Under the pieces are notes generated by a model. The model was not told where the DNA came from, ran no database searches, and saw only the letters and a program-made list of their open reading frames with translations. Of a stretch of 64,000 bases of DNA, positions 16,114-25,770 are shown in pieces; the stretch's first letter is position 1; each line of letters starts with the position of its first letter. The DNA comes from Acidobacteriota bacterium (lineage in GTDB: Bacteria; Acidobacteriota; Vicinamibacteria; Vicinamibacterales; UBA2999). The DNA is taken from the NCBI GenBank assembly GCA_947482665.1, contig CANKJK010000014.1:23830-87829 (forward strand), written 5' to 3'. The position numbers and the translations under genes were made by a program.

Positions 16114-19100
16114 CAGAACTGGTGCCGGCGGCGCATTTCGAGGGCATAGGTGTTGTCCTCGTTCTGGGAGAGCACCCACGAGAAGCGGTCGCTCTGGTCG
16201 TACTCAAGCAGGATCAGCTGGTCGCGGGCGGCCGTCACGAGGCTCCGGGAGAATGTCAGGAACATGCGTTCTGACAGCCGCTTGCCGATGGTCAGCCGCG
16301 CGCCAGGCGTGATGCGGGCCGACTGCTGGGTCAGGTCGTTGACGGAGAGGTCCAGCTGGAAGGTATCCACGCCAAGTGTCTGCTCCGCCACGCGGCCGAC
16401 TTCGGCCGAGAGGCTCCCCGTCAGGGCCCGAGCCGCGCGGTCCCGCAGCAGCTGCTCTTGCGGCGTGATGCGGTTGTACTGCCGGAACTCGACATCGCGC
16501 CCCATGGGCGAGACATTCCCGAGGATGAGCGCGAGCGTCTCAATCTCGGGCAATGGCGGGTCCGAGGTAAAGCTCGGGGTCAGGCGGTCAAAGGTGCCCG
16601 CCGCGCTCACCGTCACGCGATAGGTCTGACCGGGCACGCGCACCCGCGTTTCCGCCTCGACGTCGAGGAACGGACGGATGCGCGCCGGATCGTTGAAGCC
16701 AATCGTTCCGCGAGTGACGAGGTACCGCTTGCCCTCGAAGGTGACCTGGCCCCGATCAATCTGCAGGCGGCCCAGCACGACGGGCTTGTCAAACGTTCCG
16801 GTGAGCTGCAGATCGGCCGTCGCCACGACCCGCGCGACGTTGTTCTCCACACGCAGCGTGGACGGCGCGGAGATGCGGATGTCGTAGCGGAGCGGGACTG
16901 CGGCAGACGACGCGCTCCCGGATCCGGTGCCCCCTCCTGCTCCGCCCCCGGTGAGGTCCAGCACCCCGGCGCCACCGTCAAAGCGCGCGGTGTAGAGCGC
17001 GCTCCGGACCAGCACGTCGCCGCCGAGCACGGCGGCCTCGGGCGTCCCCGTCAGGCTGAGCGTCGCATCCACGAGCGAACGCATGCCCTCGGGAAACCGG
17101 AGACGCATGTTGCGGCCCGTGAGCGTCAGGTCGAGCCCTCGTGGCCTGTAGCCCTCGACGTCCACGCGCCCGCCAAACACGACGTCGCCACCGCCAAGGC
17201 GGGCGCGCAGCCCGTCCAGGCTCGCGCCCTGTGAGTCGAACGTCACCGCGCCGGAGAGCCCCTCGAGGGCATGCGGAATGGCTGTATGGCGGATCCGCCC
17301 TCCATCCATGGTCATTCGGCCGGAGACGATGGGGTTGCTGACGGTCCCGGAGATCTCCGCGGTCAGCACGGCCTGCCCAGAGGCCCGGATGTCTGGCACG
17401 AACCCACTGATGATGCCGAGGTTGGCGGTGCCGGTCGCCTGGGCGCTGACTTGTTTCGAGTCCAAATCCACCCGGCCCGTGACATCGAGCTCGGTGCCAT
17501 CACCCGAGAGCCGCATGCCCGCAATCGTCACGCGCTGACCATCCAAGACAATGCGGATCGGTGCGGCGTTTCTGAGCCGGTAGTCGAACAGGCTCACGTC
17601 GAGCCGATCAACGTCCCCCTCCATCCGCACCCGCGACCGGTCGGCCAGCGGGCCACGGACGCGCAGCGTGCCAGTGGCGATCGCCGTGGTCATCGTCGGG
17701 AGCGACGAATTGATCGTGCGGGCGTACGGGTCGAGCGAGGTGTCGGTGATCTGAAACGCCAGGTCGGCGTCCATGTCTTCGGTGAGCGCCACGCGGCCAG
17801 ACCCGGACACGGCCAGGCGCGCCGAGGCCGCCTCAAGCCTGACGTTCAGGACGTCCCCGCGCAGACCCAGTTCGCCGGTAATCCGGCCGATCCCTTCGTC
17901 TCCGAGGAAGACATCGGAGACCGACCCATGGACGTCATACGTCGGCACATCGAACACGCCCTTGCCCTCGGCGGTGAACTCCAGCGTGCCGGTCAGCGGC
18001 GGGAGACCCTCGGCCTGGAGCACCGTGACATCGGACACGGGCAGATGCTGCCCGTTCAGGTTGAACGAGTAGGTGCCGTCAAAGCCGACAAACGCCGCCC
18101 CGACTCCGCGGCCGACCGACTTCCGGATCTCGAGTCCATCAAGACGGACGCCCGTGCCCTCGAACCGGAGCGCCGCTGTCGCCCGGTCGAAGGGTTCCTT
18201 GTACGCCGTGCCTTTCTCGATCGCCATCGAGCCGAACCCGAAAGGATGCTCGTACTGGCCATAGAGATGGAATTCACCCGACAACGACCCGTCGACGGGA
18301 TAGCCATACAGCGTGAAGGCGTTCCGCAGCCGAACGATAGGCGCGTTGAGGACCTTGATCCGGGCATTAATCTGCTCGCCGCGGTCCTTCCGGGGATAGC
18401 CAAGCGAGAAGCGGCCCTCGGCCTCGACCCGCGAGTCCCCGGACTCGACGGCGACGCCGCTGACATCGGCATAGCTGTTCTCGATGACCGCATGCCCCCG
18501 CGCCCGGCCCCAGTCCACGCGCCAGGCCCGCATCGCATCGCCGGTAAAGTCCCCTTCGATCCGTGGCGCCTTGAAGCTGCCGCTCATCAGGCCATCGAAG
18601 GTGCCATAGCCCCCGACGTCGATGGGCAACGAGGGTGAGCCGAACAGCGTCAGCAGTCCCGCGAGCAACCGGTCACTCTCCAGCCAGTCGTGACTGGTCA
18701 CGTGAAACGGCAGCGTGGAGCGATCCCCCCACGCGGTCCGGCCCTCAAAGGAGATGAAACTCGTGGCCGTGGCGACCTGGCTCGGTTCCACGGTGATCCA
18801 CTCGGAGTCGAACGCGTAGGTGACCTGGCCACCGATCGGCACCGGTCCCTGGGGCAGGTGGTTGCTGAACGGACCCTCAAGAGAGGCGCGGTGGACCGCG
18901 TCGTCGGCGTCCTCGGGCGGCAGATGACGCGAGGCCAGACGCACGCTGGCAGTGGGCTCAGCAGTCACGTGCCCCCGCCCCTGGCGATCATGGAAGCGGC
19001 CGAGCGGCCAACTCAGGATGTTCTGCCCCGAGGCACGACCGGCCAGACGGAGCCCCTTGGTCCGGTAGAAGTCCGTCACCGCACCGAGGTCGACCGCCTC

Positions 19101-20195
19101 GTATTCCGCGTCGAAGGTGGCGACGGCGGGCTGGGCCGGATTCCCGAATGGCGCCATCGCATAGGTGAAGCGCCCGTCACCGCCGTACACCCCGGCACGC
19201 CCGCCGGTCACGTCGAAGCGATCAGGCGTCCAGAGGAGTTCACCATGCACGCCCGTGAAGCGGTAGTCATCCACACCGAGAGTTGGCGCCGAGAACACGC
19301 CGGCCAGGTCGCGGCCGCCCTTGTAGAGGTGCCAGTTACCGATGAAGGTGCCCTCACCGGACAACTCGAACCGCTCCTTCGCAAAGAAGATTCGGCGCAT
19401 CGGGGCGAAATCGACCTTGGAATTGATCTGAAAGGTCATTTCCGGGAAGTGCGCGAGGTCGGCGCTCCCCGTCAACTGGGACACTGACCCGTCTGTCGTC
19501 AGGCCAATGCGATCGAACACCGCGAGCCCACCGTCGATCTTGAAGACAGCATTCATGTCCGCCGTCATCGGTTCGTACTGCTGGATCGCGACGGTCCCTC
19601 CGGTAAAGCGGGCCTGGCCTCGATACTCCAGGTTCGGCCTGGAGACGATGACGTCCAGATGCCGCGCCGTGGTGCTCCAGGGCACGCCGTGATCCTCATA
19701 GAGGAACTCGCCGTCGTGCGCACGGATCCACTTCGTCGTGACACGCCACTTCCGGTTCGGGTTGGCCGGCCCGTCAGGGACGAATTTGGGGAAATTGTGA
19801 GCGCCGCCCGCGAAGCTCTCCGCGTACATGCGCCAATCGGCCATGTCGATCTCGTCGAACACCACCTCGCGCGAGAGCATCGGAGCCCAGCGCATCGAGA
19901 CCGAGATCCGGCCGGCGCGCAGGAAGGGCCGCCCCTCTGGTGTCAGGCCCTCGATCGAGAAATCCTCGAAGATGAAGGAACCCTTCCACAGATGCACGGA
20001 CAGACGGCCGATGTGCATCGGCCGCTTGATAAAACGGGACCCGTAGGTTTCCGCGAGGGGCTTGAGCACGGGGCCAAGGTCCACCGCGAACGCGGAGACC
20101 AGGGCCACGGCGAGCAGCACCGCCACGGCCATGACGGCCAGGCGCAGGTAGCGCCGGACCCGTTCAGTGACCGGGTGCCGCAGGAGACGCTTCAC
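16113..20195 (-). CDS. tamB: TamB / AsmA-like translocation and assembly module protein (DUF490)
   Basis: A giant protein of 1360 residues with one N-terminal membrane anchor (LAVMAVAVLLAVALVSAFAV, about 19-38). The body is repetitive beta-strand sequence, as in the bridge-like AsmA/TamB group whose members form a hydrophobic groove across the periplasm. The last ~350 residues match the DUF490/TamB end: LPEIETLALILGNVSPMG, EQLLRDRAARALTG, ISAEVG-like segments and a closing strand series ending RRRHQF. The start is GTG 20195, overlapping the TAG of the biotin carrier gene. It sits directly before the Omp85 partner, the order seen reversed in tamAB of Proteobacteria. It probably takes part in protein assembly or phospholipid transport to the outer membrane. 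Confidence 0.92.
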   Translation of the reverse strand: MKRLLRHPVTERVRRYLRLAVMAVAVLLAVALVSAFAVDLGPVLKPLAETYGSRFIKRPMHIGRLSVHLWKGSFIFEDFSIEGLTPEGRPFLRAGRISVSMRWAPMLSREVVFDEIDMADWRMYAESFAGGAHNFPKFVPDGPANPNRKWRVTTKWIRAHDGEFLYEDHGVPWSTTARHLDVIVSRPNLEYRGQARFTGGTVAIQQYEPMTADMNAVFKIDGGLAVFDRIGLTTDGSVSQLTGSADLAHFPEMTFQINSKVDFAPMRRIFFAKERFELSGEGTFIGNWHLYKGGRDLAGVFSAPTLGVDDYRFTGVHGELLWTPDRFDVTGGRAGVYGGDGRFTYAMAPFGNPAQPAVATFDAEYEAVDLGAVTDFYRTKGLRLAGRASGQNILSWPLGRFHDRQGRGHVTAEPTASVRLASRHLPPEDADDAVHRASLEGPFSNHLPQGPVPIGGQVTYAFDSEWITVEPSQVATATSFISFEGRTAWGDRSTLPFHVTSHDWLESDRLLAGLLTLFGSPSLPIDVGGYGTFDGLMSGSFKAPRIEGDFTGDAMRAWRVDWGRARGHAVIENSYADVSGVAVESGDSRVEAEGRFSLGYPRKDRGEQINARIKVLNAPIVRLRNAFTLYGYPVDGSLSGEFHLYGQYEHPFGFGSMAIEKGTAYKEPFDRATAALRFEGTGVRLDGLEIRKSVGRGVGAAFVGFDGTYSFNLNGQHLPVSDVTVLQAEGLPPLTGTLEFTAEGKGVFDVPTYDVHGSVSDVFLGDEGIGRITGELGLRGDVLNVRLEAASARLAVSGSGRVALTEDMDADLAFQITDTSLDPYARTINSSLPTMTTAIATGTLRVRGPLADRSRVRMEGDVDRLDVSLFDYRLRNAAPIRIVLDGQRVTIAGMRLSGDGTELDVTGRVDLDSKQVSAQATGTANLGIISGFVPDIRASGQAVLTAEISGTVSNPIVSGRMTMDGGRIRHTAIPHALEGLSGAVTFDSQGASLDGLRARLGGGDVVFGGRVDVEGYRPRGLDLTLTGRNMRLRFPEGMRSLVDATLSLTGTPEAAVLGGDVLVRSALYTARFDGGAGVLDLTGGGAGGGTGSGSASSAAVPLRYDIRISAPSTLRVENNVARVVATADLQLTGTFDKPVVLGRLQIDRGQVTFEGKRYLVTRGTIGFNDPARIRPFLDVEAETRVRVPGQTYRVTVSAAGTFDRLTPSFTSDPPLPEIETLALILGNVSPMGRDVEFRQYNRITPQEQLLRDRAARALTGSLSAEVGRVAEQTLGVDTFQLDLSVNDLTQQSARITPGARLTIGKRLSERMFLTFSRSLVTAARDQLILLEYDQSDRFSWVLSQNEDNTYALEMRRRHQF

Positions 20196-20737
20196 TACTC
20201 CACGATAACAAGAACGGCACCCGCCTCGACGGTGGTCCCTTCAACCGCCTTGACTTCCTTCACGGTGCCGGCTCTGGCGGCCTTGAGCTCGTTCTCCATC
20301 TTCATGGCTTCCACCACGACGACCCCCTGCTTCGCGGCAACCTCGTCACCGACCTTCACGAGCACCTTCACGACCTTGCCGGGCATGGGGGCGAGAATCT
20401 TCTGGGGTCCCTTGCCGGCGGCGCCGCCGTCCTGGCCGCGCCTCGCCCACGAGCCGCGAGCGCCGGACACGGTGGCGGGCACCAGGCGTCCGTTGACGTG
20501 AACCACCAGCTCACCCGACGGGCCCGCCTCATCGATCGCGATTTCGTAGCTGCGCTGCCTCACATGACCGGCCGATCCCGCGTCCGGCACGTCGGCCAGG
20601 ATCAGGGACCAGATGCCGTTGACCGTGGATACCGTCGCGGCCTGCCGACGACCGTCCACGCTCACCTCGAAGGCCTGACCGTGCCGGGTCACCGCCACAC
20701 GCCGGTTCCGGCCGTTGATCTCCACGTCGTAAATCAC
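20195..20737 (-). CDS. Biotin carboxyl carrier subunit of an acyl-CoA carboxylase
   Basis: A 180-residue protein. The C-terminal ~75 residues form the biotinyl domain with the classic EAMKMENEL motif; Lys146 receives biotin. Flanking APMPGKVVKVLVKVGDEV and TTVEAGAVLVIVE are typical. The N-terminal ~100 residues resemble the linker region that joins biotin carboxylase and carrier domains in one-chain acyl-CoA carboxylase alpha subunits, so this is a split alpha subunit. Its ATG overlaps the stop of the carboxylase gene (ATGA), and its own TAG overlaps the tamB GTG. It moves carboxybiotin between the two catalytic subunits encoded beside it. Confidence 0.92.
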   Translation of the reverse strand: MIYDVEINGRNRRVAVTRHGQAFEVSVDGRRQAATVSTVNGIWSLILADVPDAGSAGHVRQRSYEIAIDEAGPSGELVVHVNGRLVPATVSGARGSWARRGQDGGAAGKGPQKILAPMPGKVVKVLVKVGDEVAAKQGVVVVEAMKMENELKAARAGTVKEVKAVEGTTVEAGAVLVIVE

Positions 20738-22254
20738 GAGCGCATCCCCTCTGCACGGGCCACCGACGTCCAGCGGCTGCCGCGCGCCTGGCTCTGCACA
20801 CCGGGCACGGCGGGCTTCCTCACGACCGTGCTGAGCGCCGCGGCAATGGCGGCAATTTCCTCGTCGGCATCGCCAGCGGGCATGAAGGGGGCTCCCTGCC
20901 GTTCCTTCAGCAACCGGTCCAGATAGATCGTGTCGAACTCAGCAGCCACGAACTCCGGCTGCGCAAGCATCCAGCGGTGGAACGGAATCGAGGTCTTGAT
21001 GCCGACGACTTCGTATTCCGACAGCGCGCGGCGCATCCGCGCCGTGGCCTGCTCTCGGTTCTCGCCCCACGCGATCAGCTTCGAGATCATCGGGTCGTAG
21101 TAGATCGGCACGATTGCGCCGGACTCCGTCCCCCCGTCATCGCGGATGCCAGGGCCGGTCGGAATGCGCAGCGCCGAGATGTGGCCCGGCGAGGGCATGA
21201 AACCGGCATCGGGATCCTCCGCGATGATGCGGCACTCGATCGCATGGCCGTTCGGCTGGAGCAGGCGTGCCGGGTCCAGCGTCAGCTTCTCGCCGCGGGC
21301 GATCCGGATCTGCCACTGCACCAGATCCACGCCGCTCACCATCTCCGTAATCGGATGCTCGACCTGGAGCCGCGTATTCATTTCGAGGAAGTAGAAGCTC
21401 TCTCCGTCCTCGTCGAGCAGAAACTCGATCGTGCCCGCGCCGGTGTAGCCGACCGAGCGGGCGATGTTGGCGGCCGCCGTCGTCATCCGGACGCGCAGTT
21501 CCGGTGACACCTTGGCCGAGGGCGTCTCCTCGATGACCTTCTGGTGGCGCCGCTGGAGCGAGCACTCCCGTTCCACGAACGGCAGGACCGTGCCGTGCTG
21601 ATCCCCGAGCAGCTGCACCTCGATGTGCCGGGCCTTGCCGATACGCCGCTCCAGGAAGATCGCGGAATCCCCGAACGAGGCGCCGGCTTCAGACCTGGCG
21701 GCCCGGATCGCGCCGGAGAGTTCCGCCGGCGACATCACCACGCGCATGCCCTTGCCGCCGCCGCCCGCGACGGCCTTCACCATCAGCGGATAGCCGATGG
21801 ACTCGGCGAGTTTCGCAATCGCCTCGTCCGAGACCTCCGCACCAAGGGCACCCTCGGTACCAGGGACCACCGGCGCGCCCACTTTCATGGCGACCTCGCG
21901 CGCGGCCGTCTTACTGCCCATGCGCTCAATCACTTCGGGAGACGGCCCCAGAAACTTGATGCCGGCGTCGCGGCAGGCCGCGGAAAAGTCTTCGTTCTCC
22001 GAAAGGAATCCGTACCCCGGATGGATGCCCTCCGCGCCGCACGCGCGCGCGACGTCCATGATCTTGTCGATACGGAGATAGCTCTCGCCGGGCGGATTGC
22101 CGCCGATGGGATACGCCTCGTCCGCCATGCGGACGTGCCGGGCCGCCCGGTCACACTCGGAGTACACCGCCACCGACGCGATGCCCATGTCGCGACAGGC
22201 CCGGATGACCCGGACGGCAATCTCTCCACGATTCGCGATGAGAATTTTCTTCAC
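20734..22254 (-). CDS. accC: Biotin carboxylase subunit of acetyl-/propionyl-CoA carboxylase
   Basis: A 506-residue ATP-grasp enzyme that carboxylates carrier-bound biotin using ATP and bicarbonate. The opening KKILIANRGEIAVRVIRACRDMG is diagnostic. The ATP-binding loop KAVAGGGGKGMRVV, the ERECSLQRRHQKVIEE segment and the EMNTRLQVEHPITEMVSGVDLVQWQIRIARGE catalytic region are all present. The length is near that of stand-alone AccC plus a ~50-residue tail. The neighbours (carrier, PccB-type transferase) suggest a propionyl-CoA or broad acyl-CoA carboxylase rather than the fatty-acid AccABCD set. A 79-base gap, the longest inside this gene run, separates it from the transferase gene. Confidence 0.93.
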   Translation of the reverse strand: MKKILIANRGEIAVRVIRACRDMGIASVAVYSECDRAARHVRMADEAYPIGGNPPGESYLRIDKIMDVARACGAEGIHPGYGFLSENEDFSAACRDAGIKFLGPSPEVIERMGSKTAAREVAMKVGAPVVPGTEGALGAEVSDEAIAKLAESIGYPLMVKAVAGGGGKGMRVVMSPAELSGAIRAARSEAGASFGDSAIFLERRIGKARHIEVQLLGDQHGTVLPFVERECSLQRRHQKVIEETPSAKVSPELRVRMTTAAANIARSVGYTGAGTIEFLLDEDGESFYFLEMNTRLQVEHPITEMVSGVDLVQWQIRIARGEKLTLDPARLLQPNGHAIECRIIAEDPDAGFMPSPGHISALRIPTGPGIRDDGGTESGAIVPIYYDPMISKLIAWGENREQATARMRRALSEYEVVGIKTSIPFHRWMLAQPEFVAAEFDTIYLDRLLKERQGAPFMPAGDADEEIAAIAAALSTVVRKPAVPGVQSQARGSRWTSVARAEGMRS

Positions 22255-22333
22255 GTGCGCGCCAGTCTACCATCGGCCCGGCGAGGTCTTCCCCAGCCGG
22301 GACGGGTGAAAAAGGTTCCCGCGGATGCCTGCC

Positions 22334-23875
22334 TCAGAGCGGAATGTTGCCGTGCTTCTTCGGCGGGTTCCGGTCGCGTTTGCTCTCGAGTGACGCCAGC
22401 GCGGCAATCAGCTTCGGGCGCGTCTGGCTCGGCGTGATCACTTCATCGAGATAGCCCCGCGACGCCGCGACAAACGGGTTCGCGAACTTCTCGCGGTACT
22501 CGGCGATCTTCTCGGCGCGCGCCTTGGCGACGTCCTGCGCCGCGTCCAGTTCGCGCTTGTAGAGGATGTTCACGGCGCCCTCGGCGCCCATCACCGCAAT
22601 CTCCGCGGTGGGCCACGCGAGGTTCACGTCCGTCCGCAGGTGCTTGCTCGACATCACGCAGTACGCGCCCCCGTACGCCTTGCGCGTAATCACGGTGAGC
22701 TTGGGCACCGTCGCTTCCGCGAAGGCATAGAGCAACTTGGCACCGTGGCGGATGATGCCGCCCCACTCCTGCACGGTCCCGGGGAGGAAGCCAGGGACGT
22801 CCTCGAAGGTCACAAGCGGAATATTGAACGCGTCGCAGAACCGCACGAACCTCGCACCCTTGGCAGAGGCGTCAATGTCGAGCACGCCGGCCAGGTAGGC
22901 CGGCTGGTTGGCGATGATCCCCACAGGGCGACCGCCGAGACGGGCAAAGCCGACCACGATGTTCTTCGCATAGAACCGGTGCACTTCAAGGAAGTACGCG
23001 TCGTCGACAATCAGATGAATCACATCCAGGATGTCGTAGGGCTGGTTCGGCGACTCCGGGACGACCGTATCGAGCGCAGCGTCGGCCCGATCCGAGGGAT
23101 CGGCCGACTCAATACGCGGCGCATCGTCGACGTTATTGCCGGGCATGAAGCCGAGCAGTTCACGAATGAGCAGAATGCATTCCTGGTCGGTATCGACCGC
23201 GAAGTGCGCCACGCCGCTCTTCTCGTTGTGCGTCATCGCACCACCGAGATCTTCCTTGGTCACGTCCTCGTGCGTCACCGTCTTGATGACGTCCGGGCCG
23301 GTCACGAACATGTAGCTGGTGTTCTTCACCATGATGGTGAAGTCGGTGATGGCCGGCGAGTACACGGCACCGCCGGCGCAGGGGCCCATGATGGCGGAGA
23401 TCTGCGGCACGACACCGGAGGCCAGCGTGTTACGCAGGAAGATGTCGGCATAGCCACCCAGCGAGACGACGCCCTCCTGGATCCGGGCGCCGCCGGAGTC
23501 GTTGAGCCCGATCATGGGTGCGCCCATCTTCATCGCCAGGTCCATGACCTTGCAGATCTTGAGCGCGTTGGTTTCGGAGAGCGACCCGCCGAACACCGTG
23601 AAGTCCTGGGCAAACGCGAAGACGACTCGGCCGTTGACGCGACCGCGGCCACAGACCACGCCGTCGCCGGGCACCACCTGCTGGTCCATCCCGAAGTCGC
23701 GGCAGCGGTGGGTCACGAACTTGTCGACCTCCTCAAACGTCCCCGGATCGAACAGCAGGTCAATCCGCTCTCGCGCGGTGAGCTTGCCCGATTCGCGCTG
23801 CTTCTTCAGGCGCTCTTCGCCGCCGCCGAGCTCGGCACGCCGCTCGTATTCCGCCAGGAGTGTCTTGGTATCCAT
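22334..23875 (-). CDS. Acyl-CoA carboxylase carboxyltransferase subunit (propionyl-CoA carboxylase beta type)
   Basis: A 513-residue carboxyltransferase that moves CO2 from biotin to an acyl-CoA, most likely propionyl-CoA, giving methylmalonyl-CoA. Both crotonase-like halves are visible: [39 protein letters not shown] and [16 protein letters not shown] in the first; [50 protein letters not shown] and [11 protein letters not shown] features in the second, in the form seen in PccB. The family also includes methylmalonyl-CoA decarboxylase alpha chains, but the adjacent biotin carboxylase supports a carboxylase. The transaldolase gene ends two bases upstream, so it is surely co-transcribed. Confidence 0.92.
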   Translation of the reverse strand: MDTKTLLAEYERRAELGGGEERLKKQRESGKLTARERIDLLFDPGTFEEVDKFVTHRCRDFGMDQQVVPGDGVVCGRGRVNGRVVFAFAQDFTVFGGSLSETNALKICKVMDLAMKMGAPMIGLNDSGGARIQEGVVSLGGYADIFLRNTLASGVVPQISAIMGPCAGGAVYSPAITDFTIMVKNTSYMFVTGPDVIKTVTHEDVTKEDLGGAMTHNEKSGVAHFAVDTDQECILLIRELLGFMPGNNVDDAPRIESADPSDRADAALDTVVPESPNQPYDILDVIHLIVDDAYFLEVHRFYAKNIVVGFARLGGRPVGIIANQPAYLAGVLDIDASAKGARFVRFCDAFNIPLVTFEDVPGFLPGTVQEWGGIIRHGAKLLYAFAEATVPKLTVITRKAYGGAYCVMSSKHLRTDVNLAWPTAEIAVMGAEGAVNILYKRELDAAQDVAKARAEKIAEYREKFANPFVAASRGYLDEVITPSQTRPKLIAALASLESKRDRNPPKKHGNIPL

Positions 23876-23877
23876 GC

Positions 23878-24534
23878 CTACGCCTTCTTCGCTCCCTGGG
23901 CTTGTTCCCAGTCCTTGAGGAACCGCTCGAGACCACTATCGGTGAGCGGATGCTTGAACAGCTGCTCGATGACCGACGGCGGACACGTCACGACGCCCGC
24001 GCCCATCCGTCCGGCTTCGATCACGTGAATCGGATTCCGGACGCTGGCGACGAGCACCTCGGTCTCGTAGCCGGCGTGGCCGAACAGGTCCACGATTTCC
24101 TGAATCAGATTCATCCCGGTCGCCCCGATGTCATCGAGACGGCCGACAAACGGACTCACATACGCCGCCCCGACCTTGGCGGCCAGCCACGCCTGGGCGG
24201 CCGAAAAGATGAGCGTGACATTGACGCGGGTGCCTTCAGCCGCCAGCGTCCGGCAGGCTGCCACACCGGCCTTTGTGAACGGCACCTTCACGACGACGTG
24301 CGGGTCGATCGCGGCCAGGTCACGGCCTTCCCGAATCATGCCGTCGGCATCAGTCGCCACGACTTCGGCGCTCACCGGCCCCTGCACCAGGTCGCAGATG
24401 CTCTTGATGATCGCGCGCGGATCGCCGCCTTCCTTCGCCATCAGGGACGGATTCGTGGTGGCGCCGTCCAGGATGCCCAGCGCGGCCAGCGGCGCGATCT
24501 CTTTGATGTTTCCCGTGTCCACAAACAGCTTCAT
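23878..24534 (-). CDS. tal: Transaldolase (small TalC/FSA-type)
   Basis: A 218-residue class I aldolase of the short transaldolase group, cytosolic, part of the pentose phosphate pathway. It opens with [20 protein letters not shown] (25-31) and the Schiff-base Lys83 in [11 protein letters not shown] are clear. Glu57 in SAEVVAT takes the place where fructose-6-phosphate aldolases carry Gln, which favours true transaldolase activity. Later motifs [29 protein letters not shown] and the C-terminal helix are intact. It lies between a lipoprotein gene (21-base gap) and the carboxylase genes (2-base gap), an unexpected metabolic mix inside one probable transcript. Confidence 0.93.
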   Translation of the reverse strand: MKLFVDTGNIKEIAPLAALGILDGATTNPSLMAKEGGDPRAIIKSICDLVQGPVSAEVVATDADGMIREGRDLAAIDPHVVVKVPFTKAGVAACRTLAAEGTRVNVTLIFSAAQAWLAAKVGAAYVSPFVGRLDDIGATGMNLIQEIVDLFGHAGYETEVLVASVRNPIHVIEAGRMGAGVVTCPPSVIEQLFKHPLTDSGLERFLKDWEQAQGAKKA

Positions 24535-24555
24535 GAATGCTCCAGACTTCAGCGG

Positions 24556-25770
24556 CTACCGCGGCTCTTCCTCGACGTGATTCGATTCCTCGCTCACGTT
24601 GGGCTCGGGCGTCCGGTTGTCAATCGCGACGACGGCGTAAAAGTATTTCACACCTGGCTTTACAGCCGCATCCCTATACCGGGTTACGGTCACCGGTTCT
24701 GCGGTCAGCCGCTGAAGCGGGGCACCGGAGCGGTCAGCGCGCAACACGTGATACCCGGCCAGGTCCTGTTCGTCGTTCGCTTCCCAGATCAGATCGATCG
24801 CATCGGCGGAGGGTAACGCCGCCAACTGCTTCGGCGCGGCCGGCGGAAACGTGTCAGCGGGTGTCACGCAGTGCTCGGGGGCGGGTCCCCCTTCGGCCAC
24901 GCGCCCGTCCCCGCTGAAGACGCTCCGCACCGTGACGCAGGTCTCAACGCCGAAGACCACCGGCATGGTGAAGGTGGTCTTGGCCAGTGGTGCGGCATTG
25001 ACCGGCGCTGGCCGTACCGTGCCGGCCACACGCACCACCGCGGCGGGCGCCGGTGTGGCGGGTGTCTCGCCGGATCGATAGACGTTGTAGCGCCAGGGAG
25101 AGGCATCGAGCGCGACCGGAGCCACGGCGATTGCGCGCGACGCCGCACGCTGCGCCGCCAGCCATGCATCCCCGTCGGAAGGCGGCGCCCACGTGAGCGT
25201 GAGGACGGACGCGTCGTAGGTCACGTCGAGATCGGCGGGCGGACCCGGGCGCGACGTCAGGTCTACGTCGGCCACTGTCCCGACGGGTCCGGACTTCTCT
25301 TTTGCGCCTAACGGGATGGCGACATAGAACCGCCGGAGCGGCACCGACGCCGGTCCAGTCTGCGGCTCCGACGCCGCGGTCATCGCCGCGGAATCGAGAT
25401 GGTCATGCACGGAGATCTGAAGAGGCAGGCTGGTGTCAGCCGCCCGGTCTGTCGAGACACCGACCGCGTCGGGGGCCACATCGACGCGGCCGATCCGGGT
25501 GCCCAGCTCGGCCCACTTCTGCCGCGGCGGCGGCGTGCGGCCCGTGACGGCCCAGACCTCGACCCCCACGGTCGCAACGGGCTGAGAGCCATCGATATTC
25601 CGCTCCGGCAAGGTCGCGATGACGAAGACGTCATCCCCGACGCGCTGCGCGCTGATCGTCGTGACCGCCGCGGGAATGCGAACGATGGGCGGCAGGGGCG
25701 GCCCCTTCTTTCCACAGGCCGTCGCGCCCAGGGCGAGCGCCGCCACGACGACCCATGCGCGCCGCAGCAT
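24556..25770 (-). CDS. Lipoprotein with fibronectin type III-like domains
   Basis: About 404 residues. The signal peptide ends in the lipobox ATAC, followed at once by GKKGPPLPP, a start also seen in small LptM-type lipoproteins. The rest reads as two or three beta-sandwich modules of the fibronectin III kind: PPADLDVTYDASVLTLTWAPP and APKQLAALPSADAIDLIWEANDEQDLAGYHVLRAD, closing with GVKYFYAVVAIDNR. Such modules bind proteins or sugars outside the inner membrane. ATG 25770 overlaps the hslU TGA (TGATG). The partner and role are unknown; the coupling with hslU may only reflect gene crowding. Confidence 0.82.
   Translation of the reverse strand: MLRRAWVVVAALALGATACGKKGPPLPPIVRIPAAVTTISAQRVGDDVFVIATLPERNIDGSQPVATVGVEVWAVTGRTPPPRQKWAELGTRIGRVDVAPDAVGVSTDRAADTSLPLQISVHDHLDSAAMTAASEPQTGPASVPLRRFYVAIPLGAKEKSGPVGTVADVDLTSRPGPPADLDVTYDASVLTLTWAPPSDGDAWLAAQRAASRAIAVAPVALDASPWRYNVYRSGETPATPAPAAVVRVAGTVRPAPVNAAPLAKTTFTMPVVFGVETCVTVRSVFSGDGRVAEGGPAPEHCVTPADTFPPAAPKQLAALPSADAIDLIWEANDEQDLAGYHVLRADRSGAPLQRLTAEPVTVTRYRDAAVKPGVKYFYAVVAIDNRTPEPNVSEESNHVEEEPR

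Noticed and set aside
17271..18638. Open frame of 455 residues antisense to tamB
   Set aside because: Shadow frame with Arg/Asp/His bias and no motifs.
22640..24028. Open frame of 462 residues antisense to the carboxyltransferase and transaldolase genes
   Set aside because: It spans two well-identified genes on the other strand and has no motifs of its own.
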